DNA of 64,000 bases. It comes from Ficedula albicollis (lineage: Eukaryota > Chordata > Aves > Passeriformes > Muscicapidae). This document shows positions 47,150-60,700 of the stretch, in pieces. Below the pieces are notes generated by a model. The model searched no databases and was not told the DNA's origin. It saw only the letters and a list, made by a program, of their open reading frames with translations. Both the position numbers and the translations under genes were made by a program. The stretch covers positions 1,271,929 to 1,335,928 of the forward strand of contig NC_021686.1 of the NCBI RefSeq assembly GCF_000247815.1, read 5' to 3'. Positions within the stretch are counted from its first letter, which is position 1; each line of letters opens with the position of its first letter.

Positions 47150-47315
47150 TCGTTGAATGGTTTGGGTTGGAAAGGACCTTAAGGCTCATCTCGTTCCACA
47201 CCCTGCCATGGACAGGGACACTTTCCACTAGCCCAGGTTGCTCCAAGCCCCGTCCAACCTGGCCTTGGACACTGCCAGGGATGGGGCGGCCACAGCTTGG
47301 GCAACAGGGGTAAAC
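47150..47315 (-). mobile_element. CR1 LINE 3' fragment, antisense
   Basis: GAATGGTTTGGGTTGGAAAG, then CCTTAAGGCTCATCTCGTTC and CAACCTGGCCTTGGACACTG. It lies tail-to-tail with the sense CR1 at 46420-47075, so two elements inserted in opposite orientations close together. Confidence 0.9.
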
Positions 47316-47429
47316 ACAAGGTGGGGGAGCAAGAGGTAGAATGAAAACAACTTCCACATTTCACTCTGCACGTGAACAGCACCAATGCACGGGCAGGTGC
47401 TCAATTCCAGCGGCTCCTGTTTAACAGAG

Positions 47430-49604
<2,175 letters not shown>

Positions 49605-49865
49605 GATGTTGGTGACCAGGGAATGGCTGGAGCTGTGCCAGGGGAGGTTCAGGTTGGATTTCAGGGAAAGGTTCTTCCCCAGAGGGTGCTGGCACTGCCC
49701 AGGGAATGGGCACGGCCCCGAGGCTGCCAGAGCTCCAGGAGTGTTTGGGCAGAACTGCCAGGGATGCCCAGGGTGGGATTGTTGGGGTGTCTGTGCAGGG
49801 ACAGGAGCTGGGCTGGATGATCCCTGTGGGGCTCTTCCCGACCAGGAAATCTCATAACTGCATGA
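49605..49865 (+). mobile_element. CR1 LINE 3' fragment, sense
   Basis: GATGTTGGTGACCAGGGAAT, then GGGAATGGGCACGGCCCCGA and GGATGATCCCTGTGGGGCTC, ending near ATAACTGCATGATTCT. It forms an inverted pair with the copy at 50096-50245. Confidence 0.85.
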
Positions 49866-50095
49866 TTCTCTCTGCAGAGCCTTGCGGCCCCCAGAATGGT
49901 ATCCTGTTATTCCAGTTATGTTTCTCTGCCCCCTATGACAAAGCCAGATGTCAGATGTTGCATTTCCAGTGTAACTCTCCATATTGCCAAACAGCAAGTA
50001 GGTGGTAACAATGAAACCGTTGTTCCCTTTAAAAATACATCACTAATTAGGAGTGTGGGCAGACTGGTTCCAGAACAAAATAAAGCCTGGAATGT

Positions 50096-50245
50096 TTGCT
50101 CAAAGATTCTGCAGTCCAACCCCTGGCCCTGCACAGACACCCCAACAATCCCACCCTGGGCATCCCTGGCAGCGCTGCCCAGACACTCCTGGAGCTCTGG
50201 CAGCCTCGGGGCCGTGCCCATTCCCTGGGCAGCCAAAGTTTCCTC
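50096..50245 (-). mobile_element. CR1 LINE 3' fragment, antisense
   Basis: ATTCTGCAGTCCAACCCCTG, then CAGACACTCCTGGAGCTCTG and GTGCCCATTCCCTGGGCAGC. It is nearly the exact reverse complement of about 49691-49800, which implies the same young CR1 subfamily in the opposite orientation. Confidence 0.85.
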
Positions 50246-50317
50246 AAGAAAACCCCACTGTCCCCCACTCCTGTCCTACTGTTACACCTACAGCCCTGCC
50301 ATCCATTCTGAGAGGAA

Positions 50318-50803
50318 TGTCAGATTTGTCTTTACAAACAAGCTGTGGGTCTGCTGGTAGATAAGGCTAGCACTGAGAGATAAAAGAAACAATGGGATGG
50401 ATTCACTGATTGATGAGTGGAAAAAGATATTTGCCTTTAGAAACAAACTGTAGGTTTGTTGATTAATGAAATTGGATATTGAAAGATGAAAGAAGCAATG
50501 AGGACAACCCGTGAATTGTATAAGAATTAAAAATTAAAAGGGAGGGTTTTACAGTAGAGGGGAATCTTAGGTATCAGCTGTTCCGGGAAGTCTGTGCCTC
50601 TCAAGTACCTCAGCCAACGGGGAAAGAGAGAGGGAAATGCAGCTGGGAAATTGGGATAAAAAGGAGGCTTCATCCTCCAAAAATTGGAGAGAACCCAGGG
50701 GAATGCCCCATGGCCTCTCCCTTTAATTAAATAAAGTTACAGGACTCCTCTGTCTCCTTTTTAGACATAAACCTCTGGTGTCTGTGGATTAATTTTCTTG
50801 ACA
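50318..50803 (+). mobile_element. Solo LTR of an avian endogenous retrovirus, sense
   Basis: A 486-bp unit bounded by TGTCA and TGACA inverted ends. It contains a TATA-like GGGATAAAAAGGAGGC and, about 80 bp later, AATTAAATAAAGTTACAGGA with the polyadenylation signal AATAAA, then a short U5-like end with GGTGTCTGTGGATTAATTTT. The text looks to me like a songbird ERV LTR, recalled from memory and not searched. No internal retroviral genes are present next to it. No clear target-site duplication is visible; instead GGAA precedes and ATTCC follows. Confidence 0.8.
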
Positions 50804-53558
50804 ATTCCAAACCATAGGAGGTCTGATCTTTTGGGAATCCTTTGTTTCAGTCCCTCCTGTCTCACCTGACAGCTCCTTGCTGTGTATCATTTTAATGCAA
50901 AATGCAAATTGCTTTTCTGTTTACTTCCTTGAATAAAATGCAAATATCCTGGCTGCAATGGAATGAGGGACTGGTGGATTCTTGCGGGATATCAGGCATA
51001 ACACCCCAAATCCATACAGCTGTATTTTCTGGCAGGTTATCAAAGTACTTAAAATTACAAGTGTATCAGCTTTATGGATGCAGTGACTTTTAGTTTATGA
51101 AGGTAGAGTGCAATAAATGAGTTGCAATAAAAGTCCTTTTGACCTATGCAATCTTCAGAGCACTTAGTTGGAGAAAGATAAATAAGGTGCAGTCATCACT
51201 TCTAGCTGAGGCTCTGAGAACAGGGATGCACTTGAGAGAAATGCATTTTCAGAGTCTGCTGATGTCTGCCCATAAAATTTTTCATATGTACTGAATAGCA
51301 GTTGTGTTTTACAAAATGCTTTTCCTGTCTCTTCTTCCTGACCATTTCAGAAAGTTTGGAAATGCTGTTTCCATTTACCCTAGAAATAGTCTATTTAAGC
51401 TCCATCCCCAGTCCTCCTGCCCTGAATGGACTGCTGTGAGTGCAATAAACAGAGACACAGCAGCCAAAATCCCTCTCACAAATGGAACTTCACTCATCCC
51501 AGAAGTCTCCAACTCAAACGTCTCCAGCAAATCTCATCACAACCTGCTGCTACCCTGGTTACTCTTATTGCCACATAATACATGGAGTTCAAACCTTTTA
51601 AAACGTGCTTTCTAATTTTTATTTTTTTTTTTTTAATTTGGACTGAAACAATAACATGGAATATCCCAGTAAGAAGTATTTGTACCAATCACACCTGCAC
51701 TGTGGGGTACAGGCTAACAGTGCTCACAAACTCAAAGGGCTCAGAGCACTGGTGCTGTGCTGTATCAGTAGGGATAAACTATGGCCATTTTTAATAGCAA
51801 GGTAATTTGCTGCTTCTGTTTGTTCTCTTTTTGCTCAATTTTCAAAGCACAGCCTCTGCCACAGTGGAGGTGAAAGGAGTTGGCTGCAGAATAACCTCAA
51901 TTTGGGAGCTATTCCAGGTGGCCTGAAATGCCACTGCAGGTGGCCCAGCACTGAGCCCTGGCACTGCTCTGGTGCTGCTGGGGTGCCCCTGGGCTTTGCC
52001 CTGAAGATGAAAACCCTGGTGGTGTTTGAAGGGAGGACTGGTCCTAATGCTCCTCTGACAATCCCCATGCTCTAAAATATGAAATTATTGTTATTGTTTA
52101 GTACCTGCAGTGGCATGAACTGTACACCTGCTTTACCTCAATGCCAGCTGTTTCCCACAGACTTTTTACCAAGCCCAGGCAGGTTATAGAAACACATTTT
52201 TTATTTCCTCCCAGAGCATAGAAGAGGAAGAAGGGATATAATCAGGAAAAGTAAAGCCAGTGTATATGGCTGATAATCACAAGGAAATTCAAATTAATAA
52301 TTATTAGACAAGGGGTTTTTTTCACAACATAAAATTTTCAAATTGCAGGAAAAGGATAAAATATTTCCTAATTGTGTTCATGCCCAAATTTTCAGAGCTG
52401 GGCTGAACTTCAGGCTCAATAGAGAAGAATATCTGCCTTATATTCCAATATATACTTGGAATTAGAATTAGCTCTAGACATCAGCACGCACATTCCTCTC
52501 ATGACATTCACTCTGATAACAGAAAAAAACACCCACTGGCTGACCTCCACTGAGTGGATAAAACAGAGATATTCTGACTTAGAGCCTGACTAAGACTTCA
52601 GTTGGGGTTGGGGTTGGGGTTGTGTCTTCATACCAAAGCTCAGCTGCTGAGATTCATTCGGCCCAGTGTGGTCACAAGGTGTTTTCCCAGCCCCTGCACA
52701 CACATGAACTTCAGACTCTGCATTTTGGGGACATGAATATGGTTGTGACACTCCTGGAATGGAGACAGGTTATCTTTAATAGCAGGTAGTTATCTCAATT
52801 AGTGGGGAAATCATGTGTCTCTGCAAAACAAACACTGGAATTCTGGCAATGCCACCCTTTCCTCTGAGCAATTCTGGAAAAACAAGTCCCTTGTTATTCC
52901 ACTTAGTGTTAATGAGGTGGAAGGAGCTGCTTTAGAGAGGAAAGTAAACTGAAAAGCAAATGCACTGTATGGAAAGGGGAGACTATTCCATTTCCAAATA
53001 CTGCTTTGTTTCTTATTCCAGTCTGGAAGAGGTTTCTGTTCCCTGTCCATCTCCAAAAGTGACTTTTGGCCCGTGGATTCCACACCGCATGTTGTGATTC
53101 CAGACTCCCTTGGAAGCTATGGAAAAGACTGGGGGAGTTTGGGAACTGGGTGTGAGCTCCTCAGTGGAACCCTTAGCACATGATGATCCCTGTGAAAAGG
53201 TGAAGCTGTTCCAGCAAAAACCGAACTCATGCACAAACCTGAGTGAGCTCCCAGAGCACTCTCCTCATGCTTCATGTAGAGCTGAGTTTAGACCGTGAAA
53301 ACCACCTCTAGGCCACCCTGGAGTTCCACTGGACAGCTTGTTTCCAGCTGGAAACACAAGCAGGACACCTGCAGTTCTCCATGGCTGAATCAAACGGGAG
53401 GCATAATAATCCATTAGCTAGGACCTTTTAATGCACCGGCTTGTCCTAAGGGAGTTTTCTTGCTCATTTGTGACATAAAACCACATTTCCCAACTGCAAG
53501 ACACCTGAGACAGCAGCACATTTATTTACCTGAACCAGATGTGCTTATCCTGGGAAAG
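50804..53558. other. Intergenic DNA between ALG1 and NAGPA
   Basis: AT-rich sequence without recognised exons. It contains a short (TTGGGG)n-like tract at 52601-52622. Human 16p13.3 has C16orf89 between ALG1 and NAGPA, and I see no open frame here that I can assign to it. Confidence 0.4.
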
Positions 53559-53660
53559 CTGAGGTGTAATCCGCCGGGCTGTGGGAACACTGGGTTCTCC
53601 TCCTGCAGGCTGAGGCGTAATCCGCTGGGCTGTGGGAACACTGGGTTCTCCTCCTGCAGT
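53559..53660 (+). repeat. 51-bp tandem duplication
   Basis: CTGAGGTGTAATCCGCCGGG at 53559 recurs at 53610 (CTGAGGCGTAATCCGCTGGG). Both continue through GGGAACACTGGGTTCTCCTC. Two transitions separate the copies. Confidence 0.95.
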
Positions 53661-53794
53661 ACAGCCTCAGGTTTGTGGCTCCACAGGGCACAGGGGGGAT
53701 GTCTGTCCTCATTTATGGAATCAAGGCCCGAAGAGAGCTGGGAAGGGGCTTTGACAACGTGACAGGACACAGGGAACAGTTTCCCACGGGCACA

Positions 53795-53926
53795 AGGCAG
53801 GGCTGGATGGGATATTGGGAAGGAATTGTTCGGGTGAGGGAGGTGAGGCCCTGGCACAGGGTGTCCCTGGATCCCTGGCAGTGTCCAAGGCCAGAACGGA
53901 CAGAGCTTGGAGCAACCTGGGATAGT
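53795..53926 (+). mobile_element. CR1 LINE 3' fragment, sense, cut by poly-G
   Basis: CAGGGCTGGATGGGATATTG, then CCCTGGATCCCTGGCAGTGT and AGCTTGGAGCAACCTGGGAT ending in AGT. A CR1 would continue with a G-rich stretch and then CCCTGCCCATGG, but here the sequence becomes pure G. Confidence 0.85.
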
Positions 53927-54748
<822 letters not shown>

Positions 54749-57700
54749 GAGACCCCCCGGCGAGCCCCCGCTGCGGCCCTACCCGCCCCGGCAGCACGGC
54801 CCGCGGCACGGCCACAGGCACGTCAGGGACTGCCAGCCCCTCAAGTACGGGAACCTGACGCACGAAGCGTGGCCCGGCGACAGCAGCACGGCCGGCCCGG
54901 TGGCCGTCACCAGGACGTTTGTCTCGTACCTCCACCCGGAGGGCAGCGACCGCAAGGTGATCTATGGCCACTTCACCTTCGTGAGGAACCCCCTGAGGAC
55001 CTTCTCGGTGCTGGAGCCGGGCGGTGCCGGCGGCTGCCTGGCTCAGCGCAGAGTCCCCGTGGAGGAGACGGCGAAGCTCAGCAAGTGTCTGGTGGCCCAG
55101 AACGGCGGGTACTTTAACATGGAAACTGGAGAGTGCCTTGGGAATGTTGTGAGCGATGGAAAGCTGGTGAGAGACTCTAGAGGCCTGCAGAACGCTCAGT
55201 TTGGCATCCGGAAAGATGGCACCATGGTGTTCGGGTAAGAGCTGGGGGTATTTGGAGAATGCTCTCTAGCCTGAAGGCTGTCAGGCACCGTGGGCAGCAT
55301 GGCTCAACACAGCACTGCCTCCTTGGCCGCCCCAGTTAGAGCAGACTTGGAATGCTGAAGCTAGGGACGTCCTTGCTGTACCTCTGTGGCCCTTGGCTCG
55401 TGTCGCTGCGGCCCTACCCGCCCCGGCAGCACGGCCCGCGGCACGGCCACAGGCACGTCAGGGACTGCCAGCCCCTCAAGTACGGGAACCTGACGCACGA
55501 AGCGTGGCCCGGCGACAGCAGCACGGCCGGCCCGGTGGCCGTCACCAGGACGTTTGTCTCGTACCTCCACCCGGAGGGCAGCGACCGCAAGGTGATCTAT
55601 GGCCACTTCACCTTCGTGAGGAACCCCCTGAGGACCTTCTCGGTGCTGGAGCCGGGCGGTGCCGGCGGCTGCCTGGCTCAGCGCAGAGTCCCCGTGGAGG
55701 AGACGGCGAAGCTCAGCAAGTGTCTGGTGGCCCAGAACGGCGGGTACTTTAACATGGAAACTGGAGAGTGCCTTGGGAATGTTGTGAGCGATGGAAAGCT
55801 GGTGAGAGACTCTAGAGGCCTGCAGAACGCTCAGTTTGGCATCCGGAAAGATGGCACCATGGTGTTCGGGTAAGAGCTGGGGGTATTTGGAGAATGCTCT
55901 CTAGCCTGAAGGCTGTCAGGCACCGTGGGCAGCATGGCTCAACACAGCACTGCCTCCTTGGCCGCCCCAGTTAGAGTGGACTTGGAATGCTGAAGCTAGG
56001 GACGTTCTTGCTGTACCTCTGTGGCCCTTGGCTCGTGTCCTAGGATGAAGAGAAGCTCAAACTTATGATCTCCAGCTGCTTATGTGTCTCCTCTCGCAGC
56101 CTGCAGTAGGGACACTGGGCAGGGTGGAAGGGAGGGGGCTCTGTTCACCCCACAGGACGCAGAGTGCAGTGTGTGTGCTCTGGCTGCAGTACAGAAAGGC
56201 TGGCCTTTGGAAGGGACCTCACCAGGTGCCTCATCCCTGCTCAGCACAGGTTGGATGGAGTGGGCTGCTCAGGGCCATGCCTGGTTGGATTTTGAACATC
56301 TCCAGAGATGGAGACTCCACATCCTCACTGGGCAAACCTGTGATTGACCATGTTAACACTTTTTGGGAGCACTTTAAGGTCAGTGACTCCACCACTGCCC
56401 TGGGCAGCTGTGCCAGTACCTGACCACCCTTTCCATGAAGAAATTTTCCCAATATCCAATCTAAACCTCCCCTGGCACAGCTCGAGGCCATTCCCTCTCA
56501 GTCTGTTCCTGTTTCCTGGGAGCAGAGCCCTGCCCCCTCCTGTCAGGGAGTTGTGCTGAGCCAGAAGGTTCCCCCTGAGCCTCCTTCTCTCCAGGCTGAG
56601 CCCCTTTCCCAGCTCCCTCAGCCCTTCCTGGTGCTCCAGCCCCTTCCCCAGCTCTGTTCCCTTCCCTGGACATGCTCCAGCCCCTCAGAGTCTTTCTTGT
56701 GAAGGGCCCAGGACTTCCCCCAGCACTGGAGGTGCCAGTCTTTCTTGTGAAAGGCCCAGGACTTCCCCCAGCACTGGAGGTGCCTCAGCAGTGCCCAGCA
56801 CAGGGGATCCAGGGTCACTTCTCTGGCCCTGCTGGCCACACTGTGGCTGGTCCAGGCCAGGTGTCACTGGCCTTCTTGCCCCCCTGAGCATGTGACCCTC
56901 CCCAAGCAGCTGGAGACAGTAGTTCTGATCACCCTCTGGTGAGGAATATTTGGCTGAGTGCAAGGTCTCCAGGAGCTGCCCTTCCGCAATGACAGGAGGA
57001 TTCTAAAAGTCCCAGAAAGGTTCCCAGGACCTTCTGGTCTCAGAAGATGCAGCAGCAGCCTGGAAGGTGCATCCTCCACCCTTCTGGTAGCTCACTCCCA
57101 GGCCTCAGGAAGGATCCCTGCAAATCCACGCTGAGTGTGCCAAGCCAGGGCTTTATCCTGCAGCCATTCTGGCAGCCCTGAGTACCATGGCCTTGATTTA
57201 TGTGAGAGAGGGGCTGGGTGGGTCAGTGACACATCCCTTCTGGGAGGGGACTGCTGTGGAGTGACCAACAGCAGTCTGAGGGTCGCTGTTGAGTCCTTAA
57301 CCTCAGCTCTGCCCTGCTGCTCCCCAGCTCTGGCAGCATGTCCCTGTTAAATGGAGCTGTTGTTGTGTTTGGTGGTTTTGTGCCTTCCAAACCATCATCA
57401 GAAAAATAGTTTGGGTGTAAATAATGTTGGCCGTCAAGACAGTGGGGAAAGTCATTCACAGCTTCAGTGGTTCACCCTGCGTCAGGACCAGCAGGACACA
57501 GCCCAGGGCACAGGGACAGTGGGGAAAGTCACTCACAGCTTCAGTGGTTCACCCTGCATCAGGACCAGCAGGACACAGCCCAGGGCACAGTTACCCCACC
57601 CTGCAAAGCTGCTGCTGCTTCCTGGGCTGACAGGGTGAATCCAGGCTTTAAAAGCTGTCAGTCTGTCCAAACTGTTTTGTAGTTTGATCTATTTTCAGCC

Positions 57701-60700
57701 ATGTGCCTGTTGTCTTCTTGTACCTTTCCCATGGGAAAAGAGAATTTGTTTTGCATGTTTTCCATTCAGGTATTTGCAATTACACTTTTCTGCAAAGCAC
57801 AAAGCTTTGTTTGCTTACAGTCACGGATATCAGACAAGTAAAAGTTGAGCATCTAGCTCCTACAAGGCATCAAAAAAGCCACCTTTAAACCCAAAATCTC
57901 TGGCAGAGCACAGCTTTCCAGCTCCAGTCCCTGCTGCCATTCTCTCAGTTGCAAACATCCTCCAGCACCAGGCTCTGATGAGGCAGGTGTTCCTCTTCAC
58001 CCTCATTCAGGAGAGAGCAGCATCCTTCCTGTGGTGACACACAACACCCAGATGGAAGGAGCGGGCAGCATCCAGTGCAGCTGCAGGCAGGCTGGATGCT
58101 GTAGCTCCAAATGCTCTCCAAAGCTGTTTGGTGTCACATTTTTGGAGAACAGAAGCTGACAGGCAGCAAGATGTTACAGCTGCTTCCACAGATCCCTGAG
58201 TATTTGGCAGTGGCTCTGTCCTTGTGTAGTGCCAGATGCTTGCTGCCCTTGTTATCCTGGCTTAGATCTGCTGGCCACATTGATGGCGTTGCTGGCCACA
58301 TTGTTTCAGGCACAGTGGCCTGGGACCATCATTAGCTCTGGGTTTGTGCAGAAGAGCAGAGAGCAGGCTGCTAAAGTGATGTTTCACACTGCTTGGCCCC
58401 TGGTTTTGGATGTAGCTATGCTTCATTGTACCTGCTGCTTTCACCCTGCTTCAGGAGCCTACTGGCAGCAGGAGAGGCTTTACCATGACACGCTGTGACT
58501 GTGGGTAACCCTCCTGCCCTCTGTTCCTAGTTACCTGTCTGAGGAGGATGTCCTGGACCAATCCAACCCCTTTGTGCAGCTTGTGAGTGGGGTGGTTTGG
58601 CTGCTGAGGAATGGAGAGGTGTACATCAACCAGAGCCGGGTGGCCGAGTGTGGTGACACTCAAACCACAGGTAAATACTGTGGGGCCTGGCTTCAGCCTG
58701 GCCATGGATTGTCCTTCCTCTGGGGCTCTTGGGAGAAGGGGTGCTTAAGAAGTCCAGCTTTCAGAGAATCATGGAATAATTTGGGTTGGAAGGACCTTAA
58801 AGACCATCTTATTCCACACCCCTGCTGTGAGCAGGGACAACTTCCACTATCTCAGGTTGCTTCAAGCCCTGTCCAGCCTGGCCTTGGACACTTCAGGGAT
58901 GTGCCAGACACAGCAAAACCCCTGGTCATATTGAAATGAGAATCTTGAAGATACCAAAGTATGAAGGGTTTATAGTACACAGGGGCTTTTTCATCCTCAC
59001 AGCCAAGAATTCCTATCCTGTCTAACCTGTATAGAGAAATTAAAATCAGATGCCTCTCACAGGAATTGAAAGCTAAGGGATTGTGAATCCCCTGCTTTGT
59101 CCCTGTGCCAGACAAGAACTTAATCAAGAGCACTTTTGTAGGGCTTGGATGAGCAAGAGAAGCCTGGGCTGTGCTCCTCACCGTGTTTCAGCTCAGATGA
59201 GGCCCTTGCTGGCAGCCATTTAGCAGACAGATGTGTCTTCACAGCCCATTTTGTCCCCCAGCTGAGTGTGAATTGTTCCCTGCCCTGCAGGAACCTTTGA
59301 CAAGTTCATCAACGTGATCTCAGCCAGGACTGCGGTGGGACACGACCGTCAGGGCCGGCTGGTCTTGGTTCACGTGGATGGACAGACAGAATCCAGAGGG
59401 TAAGGCCTTAAAGTCCTGGGAGTGGAGGGACACTGCAGCTGTCAGGGACATGTTTTAAGGCAGAGACTTGTAGAGCTCAGGAGAGCCAGGAGAGGCTCAC
59501 ACAGCCCTCCTCAGGATGTGTGGGATGGGAGAGATTCCCCTTCCACCACAGAGAGCAACAAGCTCCTGATCTAACAGCTTCACTGAAGGCAAATCAACAA
59601 CCAACCTCTGCTTTGCAGGGTCAACCTGTGGGAAATGGCAGAATTCCTGAAGCAGCAGGGAGTCATCAATGCTATCAACCTGGATGGTGGAGGCTCTGCC
59701 ACGCTGGTGCTGAACGGGACCCTGGCCAACTACCCCTCTGAGCACTGGTAGGTGCTGCTGCCTCTGCCCAGGGTGCAAAGCCCAGCCCCACACCCTGGCC
59801 TGGCTGGGAGGGCACAGCAAAGGCAGGTGGCAGGATCTGTGGGAGAGAGCAGCTCTGGAATATAGAGTGAGTGGCTCCATGTTTTTTCCACTTAGTCATC
59901 CAGGACTAAAGCTGAGCTGGCTCCATACAGGCAGCAAAGCTGTGGCTGTGACTGAGTGGTTGGTGTGGGAATCAGATAAGGCAGCAGCTCTTAGTCTGGG
60001 AGATTCAGAGCTGCACATCCATGGGAATTAGCAGAGATCTGTCAGCAGCTTATTATTGTGGAAGAGAAACACTGACTGGGACACCTTGCCCTACCTCATT
60101 GGAGGGAATCTAAAGAATATTCTGTTTTAAATTCAACTTTTTAGTCAGTTCTGACTGTAAACATGAAGGGATTTAACATTCAGTTGCTATAACTACAGTG
60201 ATATAATTTATATCAAAGCAAATAACATTCAAGAAAACGTGTGCTCGGTGCCAGAATGAGGGAAGCTGGGAACTGCTTTAAGGGAGACTTTGTTGCTTCT
60301 GTAATTCCGTGTTTGAAATGATACCTATCAGATGGGATTTCTAACTCAGTTAAAACATTGACTCCCGTGTAGTTGTATGTTTGGCAGTGTGGATCAGGAG
60401 GAAATCTCTGGGTCACAGAACGGGTGTTGGGCTGGTCTGGGCAGCAGTGCTGGCTCAGCTCGTGTCCCCTGTGCTGTCCCCAGCCCCTCTGACGGCATGT
60501 GGCGCTGTCCCCGGAGCATCTCCACCGTGGTGTGCGTGCACGAGCCGGGCTGCGACCCTCCCGACTGCAGCGGCCACGGGCTCTGCGTGGCCGGGAGCTG
60601 CCACTGCGACAGCCCCTTCTGGGCAGGTCCCGCCTGTGACAGCCTGGACTGCGGCCCGGCCAACTGCAGCGGGCACGGGCTGTGCAGCGCCGGTGAGTCC

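Noticed and set aside
52601..52622. Interstitial telomere
   Set aside because: The unit is TTGGGG, not TTAGGG, and only three copies are present.
50804..53558. A hidden gene between the solo LTR and NAGPA
   Set aside because: I scanned both strands for exons with matching phases and found none I could support.
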